Assembly: GCF_044904705.1 (NCBI RefSeq)
Contig: NZ_JADIKL010000007.1
Span: forward strand, 1-64,000
DNA: 64,000 nt
DNA from: Rhodanobacter_A agri
GTDB taxonomy: Bacteria; Pseudomonadota; Gammaproteobacteria; Xanthomonadales; Rhodanobacteraceae
Direction: 5' to 3'
Made by a program: the position numbers and the translations under genes. How positions within the stretch are numbered: the stretch's first letter is position 1; every line of letters begins with the position of its first letter. Positions 8,886 through 17,755 of this stretch are shown one piece after another. A model generated the notes under the pieces. That model had not been told where the DNA came from. It was given only the letters and a program-made list of their open reading frames with translations, and did not search any database.

Positions 8886-9302
8886 TCACTGCGGGTGCGG
8901 GCAGTTGATCATCCACGGCACGCCATAGCGGTCCACCAGCGCGCCGAAACGCGCAGCCCAGAAGGTTTCGCCGATCGGCATCTGTACTTTGCCGCCCTCG
9001 GCAAGCGCGCCGAAGATGCGCTCGGCTTCCGCCGGCGAGTCGAGCTGGACCGACACCGAGCAACCCTTGATCGGCTCGTAAGGGCACTGCGGCACCATCG
9101 CATCCGAGGCCATCAGTACCTGGTCGCCGACTTCCAGCCGGACATGCATGACTTTGTCGCGCATCTCGGGCGGCATGGGCATCTCCGGCGGCGCCTCGCC
9201 GTAGCGCGAGAGCCAGGTGACCTTGCCGCCGAAGCAGCTGGCGTAGAAATCGAAGGCGGCTTCGGCATTGCCGTCGAAGGTGAGGTAGCTGACGAATTGC
9301 AT
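8886..9302 (-). CDS. VOC-superfamily protein (PhnB-like glyoxalase fold)
   Basis: A 138-residue protein starting MQFVSYLTFDGNAEAAFDFY, the standard opening of PhnB-like VOC proteins, with HVRLEVGDQVLMASDA in the middle and FWAARFGALVDRYGVPWMIN at the end. VOC proteins are small beta-alpha-beta metal-binding dimers acting on diverse small molecules. GGAGAA precedes the ATG at 9302. The gene sits between the YCII and RibD-like genes in the sigma operon. The specific reaction is not known. Confidence 0.88.
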   Translation of the reverse strand: MQFVSYLTFDGNAEAAFDFYASCFGGKVTWLSRYGEAPPEMPMPPEMRDKVMHVRLEVGDQVLMASDAMVPQCPYEPIKGCSVSVQLDSPAEAERIFGALAEGGKVQMPIGETFWAARFGALVDRYGVPWMINCPHPQ

Positions 9303-9327
9303 GGCGGTTCTCCGCTGAGAAGGGAAA

Positions 9328-9747
9328 TCAGTGGCGGTTGTCGATCTGCGCGCGCAGCCGGTCTTCCTGTTCGCGCAGCTCGGGCGTGAACTCGGCGCCG
9401 AAGTCCTCGACTTCATACAGCGGGCGGATCTCCACTTCGGTGCCGCCATCGAACGGGGCACGCTTCAGCCACTCGACCGCTTCGGCCAGCGACTTCACCT
9501 GCCACAGCCAGAAACCGGCCACCAGTTCCTTGGCCTCGGCGAACGGGCCATCGATTACGGTGCGCTGCTTGCCGTCGAAGCGCACGCGCGCGCCGCTGGA
9601 GCTGGGCTTCAGCCCATCCCCGGCCAGCATCACGCCGGCCTTCACCAGTTCCTCGTTGTACTTGCCCATAGCCTCGAGCAGCGCGGTGTCCGGCATCACG
9701 CCGGCCTCGCTGTCCTTGTCCGCTTTCACAATCACCATGCATCGCAT
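9328..9747 (-). CDS. YCII-related (DGPF) protein, first gene of the ECF42 operon
   Basis: A 139-residue YCII-domain protein: MRCMVIVKADKDSEAG at the start, then VIDGPFAEAKELVAGFWLWQ, which holds the DGPF signature of the subgroup tied to ECF42 sigma factors. YCII domains have a ferredoxin-like fold and, in the few studied cases, act as small hydrolases; the substrate here is unknown. AGGAGAAA lies before the ATG at 9747. A bipartite promoter element lies about 60 bp upstream of the start codon. Confidence 0.92.
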   Translation of the reverse strand: MRCMVIVKADKDSEAGVMPDTALLEAMGKYNEELVKAGVMLAGDGLKPSSSGARVRFDGKQRTVIDGPFAEAKELVAGFWLWQVKSLAEAVEWLKRAPFDGGTEVEIRPLYEVEDFGAEFTPELREQEDRLRAQIDNRH

Positions 9748-9806
9748 CGTCGTTTCTCCTGTGGAGGCCGGGGACGGGTTGCCCCCGGTGGCGCTCTCAC
9801 AGGTAC

Positions 9807-9833
9807 GACGAACGGCGATCCGCGGGATCGACA
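9807..9833 (-). promoter_or_regulatory. Candidate ECF42-type promoter of the sigma operon
   Basis: On the minus strand TGTCGA (9833-9828) and CGTC (9810-9807) are separated by 17 bases, a -35/-10 arrangement typical of ECF sigma factors and resembling from memory what is reported for ECF42. The same TGTCGA-N17-CGTC occurs before the DUF899 gene at 60483-60509, and both sites extend to TGTCGAT and TTCGTCGT. Transcription would begin near 9800, giving a leader of about 53 nt. Confidence 0.7.
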
Positions 9834-9857
9834 CCCGTTGTGCGGATTTTTCGGCGA

Positions 9858-12044
9858 TCAGAGCTTGAGCTGCACGCCGGTGTACCAGGAGCGCCCATAA
9901 GCCGGTTCGAGGCCGGTCTGCCACACGCGGTCGTAGTAGCGTCGGTCAGCCAGGTTGCTGATGCCGGCGAGCAGCTTCACGTTGTGGTTGAGTTGCCAGT
10001 CGCCTGCCAGGTCGAGCACGGTATAGGCTGGGATGCGGGCGGGCAGGTAGCTGGGGCCGCTGCCAAAAGGCTGGTCGGAGTCCTGCCAGTACTGGGCTGC
10101 CGCCGAGACGGCGGTGAGGCTGAGCTTCACGCGCTGCTCCACGCGCCAGGTGAGGCCTGCCTTGGCGAGGTAGCGCGGCGCGTAGGCCGGTATCTTGCCG
10201 ACCTGGCCGGGAATCGCGCTGGCGGTGAATTTCGCATTGAGCAGGCTGACGCTGGCGAATGCCTCCAGGTGTTCGCCACGCGTGGCCAGCGCGGTGGGCG
10301 CAAGGAAGTCGTAGCTGAGCAGGCCTTCGAAACCGCGGCTGCACGTGTCGCCAGTATTTACCTCGACCACGTCGATGGCATTGATGTGCTGCGCCTCGAT
10401 GCGGTTCTTGAAGTCGATCCAGAACAGGCTGGCGTCGTAGTACAGGCCGGTGACCGGCACGCCGTGCACACCGGCCTCCCACGACAGCGATTTCGATGGA
10501 TCGGGCGCATGGCCGGGCACGATGTTGGCGAACGGCGAGGCCATGTCGAAGTAGCGCAGCGGCCGCCAGCCCTGCGACACGTTGAAATAGGTCTCGTTGC
10601 CATGGCCGAAGTCATTGCCGATGCCAAGGCCGAACAGCGGTACGGTGCGTGCGTCGGCCTCGTGGATCAGCGGACGGCTGAGGAAGGGCGGTCGCACCGT
10701 CTCGTCCACCGCTACGCGTTCGCGCTCCAGCCGCACCGAAGGCACGATGTGGATCTCGTGCGGCAGGCGGAACACGTTCTCGGCGAATACCGCGTAGTAA
10801 TCCGAGCTGCGCGCCTGGCGCAGGCGCGGCGTACCGGTGCGATCGAAACGTTCGACGTAGAGATCTGAGCTGCTCCACTGGCGGAACGGATCGTTGCCCT
10901 GGAACAGCACCGTGCCCGCGGTGAACGCGTTGCCGTGACCCCAGGCCTTGCGCACGCGCAGGTCCAGCCCCCGGGTGCGGAACTGCTCGTCCTGCAGCGT
11001 GGTGCTGGCCGGTGGTGGCTGCGGCGCCAGCACGCCATTTGCGGCCCGACTGGCGAGGTCCTGGTAGGCGAACCACAACTTGCCGGTGAGCCGCCAGCCG
11101 TCGCCGAATTCACGCGTGTGGCCGAGCACCAGCTGGTCCCGATCCACCCAGTCGCGATTCCACGGCGTGGGCGTGGCGCGGGGATCGGCCTGCCATTGCG
11201 GATAGCTCAGCCGGCCAGGGTCGCCGGAGTCGGCATTGATCGCATGCAGATCCAGCCACCAGAGGTGCTTGTCGTCCGGGCGATATTCCAGATAGAAGTC
11301 GCCCTGGCGCATCTGCGATTGCGCGTTCGGCCGCGTGCCGTCGCTGCGCACGTAGGCGGCGTCGGCGCGGAAGGTCCACGCGCCGCTGCTGCCTTCGAGG
11401 GTGTTGTAGGTCGAATACAACCCATGGTTGCCTACCACCTGTTCGGTGCTGGCCGAGAACGGCGCGCCGGGCTTGGGCCGCTTCGTGACCAGATTGATCA
11501 CGGGAGCGGGTTCCGGCCCGTACAGCAGGCTGGAGCCGCCGCGGATCAGCTGCACCTGATCGAGGCTCTGCGCCAGTGGCATCGCGTACAGCGTCGGGAA
11601 GCCGATCCAGTCGCTCTCCAGCGGGATGCCGTCCTGCATCACCAGCACGTATTCCGATTCCTGCGGATTGCCGAGGCCGCGGTAGCTCAGATTGAACTGG
11701 GTCGGCGTGGGTTGCTGCGACACCAGCACGCCAGGCGAGCGCGCCAGCAACTGCTGCAGGTTGTTGTCGATCACGGTCGGCTGCAGGTCGAGATGGGTGA
11801 CCGTGGTCTTCTTCGTCACGGTGATCTTCGTACCGGCCACTTCCGCCATCTGGTGCTTGAGCTTGGCTGCCACGTATGCGCGCCAGTCGAAGCCGCGCAC
11901 ATCGATGCGCGGCAAGGTGGTGACCGATGGCGGCGCGGGCGCAGTGCTGCCCGATGCCGTGTCGGCCTGCTGTGCCGCGGCGGTGAAGGCGGTGAGGATG
12001 AGGATCGAGGCAAGAGCGAGCGGCAGGGCGGCGCGACGTGGCAT
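9858..12044 (-). CDS. TonB-dependent outer-membrane receptor (FecA-like)
   Basis: A 728-residue outer-membrane protein with a signal peptide (MPRRAALPLALASILILTAF). The plug domain spans about residues 60-190 and includes LLARSPGVLVSQQP, FNLSYRGLG, VLVMQDGIPL and VQLIRGGSSLLYGPEPAPVI. The rest is a 22-strand barrel, with KLLAGISNLADRRYYDR and the terminal strand SWYTGVQLKL typical of siderophore receptors. It most resembles Fe(III)-citrate type receptors. No Fur box was recognised in the upstream gap, so iron control is unsupported. The ATG at 12044 is chosen because it begins the signal peptide. Confidence 0.9.
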   Translation of the reverse strand: MPRRAALPLALASILILTAFTAAAQQADTASGSTAPAPPSVTTLPRIDVRGFDWRAYVAAKLKHQMAEVAGTKITVTKKTTVTHLDLQPTVIDNNLQQLLARSPGVLVSQQPTPTQFNLSYRGLGNPQESEYVLVMQDGIPLESDWIGFPTLYAMPLAQSLDQVQLIRGGSSLLYGPEPAPVINLVTKRPKPGAPFSASTEQVVGNHGLYSTYNTLEGSSGAWTFRADAAYVRSDGTRPNAQSQMRQGDFYLEYRPDDKHLWWLDLHAINADSGDPGRLSYPQWQADPRATPTPWNRDWVDRDQLVLGHTREFGDGWRLTGKLWFAYQDLASRAANGVLAPQPPPASTTLQDEQFRTRGLDLRVRKAWGHGNAFTAGTVLFQGNDPFRQWSSSDLYVERFDRTGTPRLRQARSSDYYAVFAENVFRLPHEIHIVPSVRLERERVAVDETVRPPFLSRPLIHEADARTVPLFGLGIGNDFGHGNETYFNVSQGWRPLRYFDMASPFANIVPGHAPDPSKSLSWEAGVHGVPVTGLYYDASLFWIDFKNRIEAQHINAIDVVEVNTGDTCSRGFEGLLSYDFLAPTALATRGEHLEAFASVSLLNAKFTASAIPGQVGKIPAYAPRYLAKAGLTWRVEQRVKLSLTAVSAAAQYWQDSDQPFGSGPSYLPARIPAYTVLDLAGDWQLNHNVKLLAGISNLADRRYYDRVWQTGLEPAYGRSWYTGVQLKL

Positions 12045-12193
12045 CGTGGAGTAGGGCGCGATGAGGAAGGTCGGGTTATCGCGCATTCCAGGTCGCCTTG
12101 CCATAGGCCAGGCGTTTACCGATGACACGGCGTCGACACTGCCGCGTACCGGCGGGAGTAGGCTTGGGCCTTTCGCATGGGGAGGGTCGCGTC

Positions 12194-13003
12194 ATGCTGC
12201 GCCGAATCCGCAAGCTGATGCTCGTGCTGGTAGCTGCGCTGTTACCTGTCCTGGCCGTGGCCGCGCCGGCCGCCGCATCGTCCGGAGACACTGCCGCCGC
12301 GCTGCAGAAGGCCGTGGATGGCCCCGGGCGTTCCGCCGCGAACAAGGCGCGCGATCGGTACCGCCATCCGGTCGAGACCCTGCAGTTCTTCGGCATCCGG
12401 CCGGACATGACCGTGATCGAACTGGCGCCCGCCGGCGGCTGGTACACCGAGATCCTCGCGCCGTTGCTGCGCGAGCATGGCCATCTGATCGAGGCGCCGT
12501 CGCCATCGCCCGCGTTCATGGCGCGGATGACGGCCGATCCGGCGGTGTTCGGCCATTTCGCGCAGGTGTTGCCGTTCAAGCCGCCGGCATCGGTGAGCCT
12601 TGGGGCGCCGGGTTCGGCCGACATGGTGCTCACCTTCCGCAACACGCACGACTGGCTCAACCACAGTCCCGAAACACTGGCTGCGGTGTTCAGGGCAGCG
12701 TTCGACGTGCTCAAGCCCGGCGGCGTGTTTGGCATTACCGAGCATCGCGCCAAGCCGTTCGCCGATGCGGCGGAGAGCAGCAAGGCCTTGCATCGCCTGC
12801 CCGAGGACTACCTGATCGCGTTGGGCCTCAAGGCTGGCTTCCGCCTTGGCGGCGTGTCGGAGATCAATGCGAATCCGAAAGACCCCGAAGACGTCAACGT
12901 GCACCGCCTGCCGCCCGATCTCGCCGGCCCGGCCAGCGAGCATGCGGCGATGCAGGCGATCGGCGAGTCGGACCGGATGACGCTGCGGTTCGTGAAGCCA
13001 TGA
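12194..13003 (+). CDS. Exported class I SAM-dependent methyltransferase
   Basis: A 269-residue protein with an apparent Sec signal peptide (MLRRIRKLMLVLVAALLPVL, then AAPAAAS) followed by a Rossmann methyltransferase: TVIELAPAGGWYTEILAPLL is the SAM-binding motif I, and DVLKPGGVFGITEHRA a later core strand. It resembles the predicted methyltransferases of COG4798, which also carry signal peptides; how SAM would reach the periplasm is unexplained. GGAGGG precedes the ATG. The stop codon overlaps the start of the PQQ-propeller gene by 4 bp (ATGA), so the two are translationally coupled. Confidence 0.82.
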   Translation: MLRRIRKLMLVLVAALLPVLAVAAPAAASSGDTAAALQKAVDGPGRSAANKARDRYRHPVETLQFFGIRPDMTVIELAPAGGWYTEILAPLLREHGHLIEAPSPSPAFMARMTADPAVFGHFAQVLPFKPPASVSLGAPGSADMVLTFRNTHDWLNHSPETLAAVFRAAFDVLKPGGVFGITEHRAKPFADAAESSKALHRLPEDYLIALGLKAGFRLGGVSEINANPKDPEDVNVHRLPPDLAGPASEHAAMQAIGESDRMTLRFVKP

Positions 13004-14496
13004 AGCGGATCGCGCACCCTTCAGTCGCGGCTCGCTCGAACATGGGATGCCGGATCGTGTTGCTGCTGCTTGGCGCAGGCATGTCCGCGGTGGCGGTCGC
13101 GCAGAGCCTGCCGGCGCAGGACTGGCCCATGTTCGGCGGCAACGTGGAAAGCACCAGCGCCAACCCGCAGCCCACTGGCATCACCGCGGCCAACGTCGCC
13201 GGACTCCGGCACCTGCAGGTCACGCTGGATGGCACCGTGGATGCCAGCCCCATCTACCTGCACGGCGTCACTGTCCGCGGTGCCCGCCACGATGCCATCT
13301 TCGTCACCACCACCTACGGCAAGACACTGGCGCTCGATGCCCACAGCGGCGCCGTGCTGTGGGCATACACGCCGCCCGGCTATCAGGCGCTGGCGGGTAC
13401 GCGGCAGATCACCAACGCCACCCCTGTGGCCGATCCCGATCGGCAATCCATCTATGCCGCTTCGCCCGATGGTTACATCGAGAAACTCGCCGTCGGCGAC
13501 GGCCATGCGGTCTGGCGCACCGCCGTCACCCGGCTGGCGGTGCGCGAGAAAATGGATTCGCCACTGAAGTTTTTTCGGGGCCACGTGATTGCCGTCACCG
13601 CGGGTTACATCGGCGACCGGCCGCCTTATCAAGGCCATGTCGCCGCGCTCGACGGTAGCTCCGGCAAGTTGCTCGCGGTATGGAATTCGCTATGCAGCCA
13701 ACGCGCCGGCCTGCTGCAGCCGGACTCGTGCCCGCAAAGCGATTCGGCCATCTGGGGGCGTGCCGGCGCGGTGATCGATTCCGGCAGCGGCGACATCTTC
13801 GTCGCCACCGGCAATGCCGACTGGAATGGCACGACCGACTGGGGCGATGCGGTGATCGAGCTCGATGCCGGCGTCGCGAAGATGCTGGGCAATTACGCCC
13901 CGAGCAATACCGACGAACTGAACGACAAGGATCTCGACCTGGGTTCGACTTCGCCCGTACTGCTGGGTGGCGACCTGATCGCGCAAGGCGGCAAGGACGG
14001 CAAGATCCGCCTGCTCAGTCGCAAGGCCATGGCCGGCACGGCTCCCCACAAAGGCCATGAGTTGCAAATCGTCGCCACGCCCAGCGGCACCGACTTGTTC
14101 ACCCAGCCGGCGGTATGGCGGCACGATGGCCAGACCTGGATGTTCGCCGCCGACAACGGCGGCACGGCGGCCTGGGAGCTGGAAAACGGCCAGTTGCGGG
14201 AAAAATGGAAGAACGGCACCAGTGGTACCAGTCCGTTCGAGGCGGACGGCCTGTTGTTCGTCTACGCGCGCGAGGGCGGGCTGAATGTGTACCAGGCTGT
14301 TTCGGGCAAGCGCGTCGCTACGCTGCCCTGTGGTCCGGGCCACTGGAACAGCCCCATCGTGCTGCAGGGCGAGATCATCCTCCCCGAGGGCAATGCCAAT
14401 GCCCACGCCACTACCGACGTGCTGGACATCTGGAGTCTGCCTGGCGGGCAGGGTGCCGCCGCAGTCGCGCGAAGCTCCATGACTTCCGGCCCTTGA
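13000..14496 (+). CDS. Periplasmic PQQ-type beta-propeller protein
   Basis: A 498-residue protein with an N-terminal export signal (the hydrophobic core IVLLLLGAGMSAVAV follows a basic stretch) and an eight-bladed quinoprotein-like propeller. Blade motifs include DWPMFGGNVESTSANPQP, DASPIYLHGV, KTLALDAHSGAVLWAY and HVAALDGSSGKLLAVW. It lacks an obvious cytochrome motif (CxxCH), and a full set of PQQ ligands could not be confirmed, so it may be structural rather than a dehydrogenase. It overlaps the methyltransferase stop codon by 4 bp, which suggests a shared role. Confidence 0.8.
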   Translation: MKRIAHPSVAARSNMGCRIVLLLLGAGMSAVAVAQSLPAQDWPMFGGNVESTSANPQPTGITAANVAGLRHLQVTLDGTVDASPIYLHGVTVRGARHDAIFVTTTYGKTLALDAHSGAVLWAYTPPGYQALAGTRQITNATPVADPDRQSIYAASPDGYIEKLAVGDGHAVWRTAVTRLAVREKMDSPLKFFRGHVIAVTAGYIGDRPPYQGHVAALDGSSGKLLAVWNSLCSQRAGLLQPDSCPQSDSAIWGRAGAVIDSGSGDIFVATGNADWNGTTDWGDAVIELDAGVAKMLGNYAPSNTDELNDKDLDLGSTSPVLLGGDLIAQGGKDGKIRLLSRKAMAGTAPHKGHELQIVATPSGTDLFTQPAVWRHDGQTWMFAADNGGTAAWELENGQLREKWKNGTSGTSPFEADGLLFVYAREGGLNVYQAVSGKRVATLPCGPGHWNSPIVLQGEIILPEGNANAHATTDVLDIWSLPGGQGAAAVARSSMTSGP

Positions 14497-14560
14497 GCCT
14501 CGCGCAATATCACACCCAGAGTTTCTTCTTGGCCTGGCCCATCCCCAAGGAAAATCGATC

Positions 14561-17500
14561 ATGCGTCTGCCGCGCCGCGTTGCCGTGTTCGCCCTCGGAA
14601 TGGTCGCCGTCTGGGCGGCGCAGGCGACAGTGGCGCCTTCGTCCTACCAGGCGCTGAACTGGCGGATGATCGGGCCGTTCCGCGGCGGCCGCGTGCTGGC
14701 GGTGGCCGGCATTCCGGGCGACGCGCGGCATTTCTATTTCGGCGCGGTGGATGGTGGCGTGTGGGCCACGCAGGATGCGGGGCGCACCTGGCAGCCGATC
14801 TTCGACGGCGAGCCGGCAGGCTCGATCGGCGCGCTGGCGCTGGCGCCGTCGAATCCGAAGGTCATCTACGTGGGCAGCGGCGAGGCCGACATGCGCTCGG
14901 ACATCGCCCACGGCAACGGCATGTACAAGAGCGTGGACGGCGGCAAGCACTGGACCCACATCGGGCTGGCGGACAGCTACCAGATCGGCAAGATCCTGGT
15001 CGATCCGCGCCATCCGGAGGTGGTGTACGTGGCGGCGCTGGGCCATGCCTACGGGCCGAACGCCGAGCGCGGCGTGTTCCGCAGCAGCGACGGCGGCAAG
15101 ACCTGGACCAAGGTGCTGTCCCGGGACGACGACACCGGCGCGATCGACCTTGCGTTCAAGCCCGGCGATCCGGACACGATCTATGCCTCGCTGTGGCAGA
15201 CCCGCCGGCCGCCATGGAGCGTGTACCCGCCTTCGAACGGTCCAGGCAGCGGCTTGTACGTATCGCATGATGGCGGCACGCACTGGAGCCCGGTGCAGGG
15301 CAACGGCTTTCCCGCGCATCCGGGCCACATCGGCCTGGCGACTTCGCCGGCGCGGCCGGATCGCGTCTACGCGCTGGTCGATGCCGGGGAGGGTGAAGGC
15401 GGTCTCTACCGTTCCGACGATGGTGGCGCCCACTGGAATCACGCCACCGGCGATGAACGCCTGTGGCAGCGCGGCTGGTACTTCGGCGGCATCACGGCGG
15501 ACCCGAAGGATGCCGATCGGGTGTACGTGATGAACACCATCGTGCTGCGTTCCGACGATGGCGGCGCGCACTTCATCGCCCTGAAGGGCGACCCTACCGG
15601 CGACGACTTCCACACGCTGTGGATCGACCCTACCGATTCCGACCGGCAGATCCTCGGCGTGGACCAGGGCACCCTGGTCACGCTGAATGGCGGCAAGACC
15701 TGGAGCAGCTGGTACAACCAGCCCACCGCGCAGATCTACCACGTCAGCACTGACAACCGTTTTCCGTACTGGGTGTACGGCGCGCAGCAGGATTCCGGCG
15801 CGGTGGCGCTGCCCAGCCGCAGCGGCAGCGGCGACGGCATCACCATGCAGCAGTTCCACGAGGTCACTCCCGGCGGCGAGAGCGGCATGATCGCGCCCGA
15901 CCCGGACGATCCGGACATCGTCTACGGCGGCACGGTGGAGAAGCTGGACACGCGCACCGAGCAAGTGCGCAGCGTCGATCCCACGCTGGCCTATCCGCTG
16001 GCGCATTACCGCGGCGCATGGACGCTGCCGCTGACGTTCTCCAAGCGTGGCACGAGAACACTGTATTTCGCCAACCAGCGCTTGTTCCGCACCAGCGACG
16101 GCGGCGACCACTGGGCGCCGATCAGCCCCGACCTTACCCGCGAGGACGCCGGCATCCCACCCAATCTCGACGCGACCACCGCTGCCGACGACGACCATGA
16201 GAGCAAGCGCCGCGGCGTGATCTACAGCATCGCGCCGTCGCCGCTGGACGCGAAGACATTGTGGGTGGGTACCGACGACGGCCTGGTCTGGCGCAGCGCG
16301 GACGACGGTGCGCATTGGCAGGACATCACGCCGAAGCCGCTCACACCGTGGTCCAAGGTGGCTGGCATCGAACCTTCGCACTTCGACCAGGGCGTGGCTT
16401 ATCTGGCAATCGACCGCCACCGTCTCGATGACGACGCGCCGTACATCTATCGCACGGCTGACGGCGGCAAGCGCTGGACGCGCATCGACAGCGGCATCCC
16501 GCGCGACAGCTTCGTCAACGTGGTGCGCGAGGATCCGCAGCAGCGCGGGCTGCTCTATGCCGGCACCGAGCGCGGCATGTTCGTTTCCTTCGACGACGGC
16601 GCGCACTGGCAGCCGCTGCAACAGAACCTGCCGATGACCTCGGTGCGCGACATCGACGTGCACGGCGACGACCTGGTGATCGCCACCCACGGCCGCGGCT
16701 TCTGGATCATGGACGATGTCACCGCGCTGCGGCAGCTGGCCGATGCGCGTGCGGATGCCGCCGCCCTGTTCAAGCCCGCGGCGGCGCTGCGTGTGCGGCC
16801 GGCCGGATTTACCGGTACGCCGTTTCCCAAGGACGAGCCGATGGCGGCGAACCCGCCCGATGGCGCGGTTATCGACTACCTGCTGCCCACCGGTGTGCGC
16901 GGCCCGGTGACACTCACCGTGCGCGACGCGCAGGGGCAAGTGGTGCGTCGCTACAGCAGCGCCGAAAAGCTTGCCACGCCCGATCCGGCCAAGCTGCCTA
17001 TCGCACCGGAATGGGTGCCCGAGCCCATACGCTTGTCGACCGCGCCCGGCATGCACCGCTTCGTGTGGAACCTGCGCTACGCGCGGCCGGGCGCGCCTCA
17101 GGCGGATCAGCCGGACCAGGCAGAGCCGTCGCACAAGGATGGCGTGTGGGCACCGCCGGGCCAGTACAGCGTGGAACTCGATGTCGATGGCCGCAGCTAC
17201 CGGCAGCCCTTGACCATACAACCCGACCCGCGCGTGCACCTGCCACCGGCCGCCTATCAGCGCCAGTTCGCGCTGGCGCGCCAGGTCGAGGAGGCTGGCA
17301 GGCGGGCGATGGAGGCTAGCCAGGCCGCCACCACCCAGCTGAAGTCGCTGGAGGCGCGCGAGGCGCATGCCGATGCAGCCACCCGCGCCCGCATCGAGAC
17401 GGTGGCCGACAAGATTGCCGACGTGTCTGGCGTGGTCGCGCATCCTGGGCCACACAACTCGATGGGCGCGCCACCGAAGCGGGTCGACAGTTTGCGTGCC

Positions 17501-17695
17501 TTGTCGATGAGCTTGATGAAGCTCGAGCAGGCGGTGGATGGCGCGGATGCCGAGCCGAGCGCGGACGCGCAGGCTTCCTGGGCGCTGCTGTCAAAAACAC
17601 TGGATGCCACGTTGGGCGAGTGGAAACAGTTGCAGCAGGGCGATCTGGCTGCGCTTGGCGCCAACCCGGCGAAGGCGGGGCAGAAGGCACACTGA
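14561..17695 (+). CDS. Exported sortilin/BNR-repeat beta-propeller protein (copy 2)
   Basis: A 1044-residue paralogue of the gene at 3296-6520. A signal peptide (MRLPRRVAVFALGMVAVWAA) is followed by about ten Asp boxes (KSVDGGKHW, RSSDGGKTW, RSDDGGAHW, RTSDGGDHW and others) up to residue 720, then a helical C-terminal region. Shared blocks include GPFRGG near the start, WSSWYNQPTAQ and FPYWVYGAQQDSG. It lacks the acidic tail of copy 1. AAGGAAA precedes the ATG. It lies 64 bp after the propeller gene on the same strand. The function is unknown; a secreted binding or processing role is only inference. Confidence 0.85.
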   Translation: MRLPRRVAVFALGMVAVWAAQATVAPSSYQALNWRMIGPFRGGRVLAVAGIPGDARHFYFGAVDGGVWATQDAGRTWQPIFDGEPAGSIGALALAPSNPKVIYVGSGEADMRSDIAHGNGMYKSVDGGKHWTHIGLADSYQIGKILVDPRHPEVVYVAALGHAYGPNAERGVFRSSDGGKTWTKVLSRDDDTGAIDLAFKPGDPDTIYASLWQTRRPPWSVYPPSNGPGSGLYVSHDGGTHWSPVQGNGFPAHPGHIGLATSPARPDRVYALVDAGEGEGGLYRSDDGGAHWNHATGDERLWQRGWYFGGITADPKDADRVYVMNTIVLRSDDGGAHFIALKGDPTGDDFHTLWIDPTDSDRQILGVDQGTLVTLNGGKTWSSWYNQPTAQIYHVSTDNRFPYWVYGAQQDSGAVALPSRSGSGDGITMQQFHEVTPGGESGMIAPDPDDPDIVYGGTVEKLDTRTEQVRSVDPTLAYPLAHYRGAWTLPLTFSKRGTRTLYFANQRLFRTSDGGDHWAPISPDLTREDAGIPPNLDATTAADDDHESKRRGVIYSIAPSPLDAKTLWVGTDDGLVWRSADDGAHWQDITPKPLTPWSKVAGIEPSHFDQGVAYLAIDRHRLDDDAPYIYRTADGGKRWTRIDSGIPRDSFVNVVREDPQQRGLLYAGTERGMFVSFDDGAHWQPLQQNLPMTSVRDIDVHGDDLVIATHGRGFWIMDDVTALRQLADARADAAALFKPAAALRVRPAGFTGTPFPKDEPMAANPPDGAVIDYLLPTGVRGPVTLTVRDAQGQVVRRYSSAEKLATPDPAKLPIAPEWVPEPIRLSTAPGMHRFVWNLRYARPGAPQADQPDQAEPSHKDGVWAPPGQYSVELDVDGRSYRQPLTIQPDPRVHLPPAAYQRQFALARQVEEAGRRAMEASQAATTQLKSLEAREAHADAATRARIETVADKIADVSGVVAHPGPHNSMGAPPKRVDSLRALSMSLMKLEQAVDGADAEPSADAQASWALLSKTLDATLGEWKQLQQGDLAALGANPAKAGQKAH

Positions 17696-17705
17696 CGGCG
17701 TGTCT

Positions 17706-17736
17706 GGCGGGCGCCTTCCATGCGAAGGCGCCCGCC
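17706..17736. terminator. Strong hairpin between convergent genes
   Basis: A perfect 13-base stem (17706-17718 with 17724-17736) and a CATGC loop lie between the BNR-protein gene and smpB, which converge here. There is no T-run on either side, so it may protect 3' ends or act with Rho rather than terminate alone. Confidence 0.55.
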
Positions 17737-17755
17737 TGTGGATTCGCCGAGAGTC

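Noticed and set aside
12045..12193. A TGTCGA hexamer on the minus strand upstream of the TonB receptor as a third ECF42 promoter
   Set aside because: No CGTC occurs 15-18 bases downstream of it, so the second half of the motif is missing.
14510..17455. A 981-codon open frame antisense to the second BNR-repeat gene
   Set aside because: It mirrors the codon periodicity of the G+C-rich real gene, has no signal or domain and is full of His/Arg/Val/Gly repeats typical of antisense frames.
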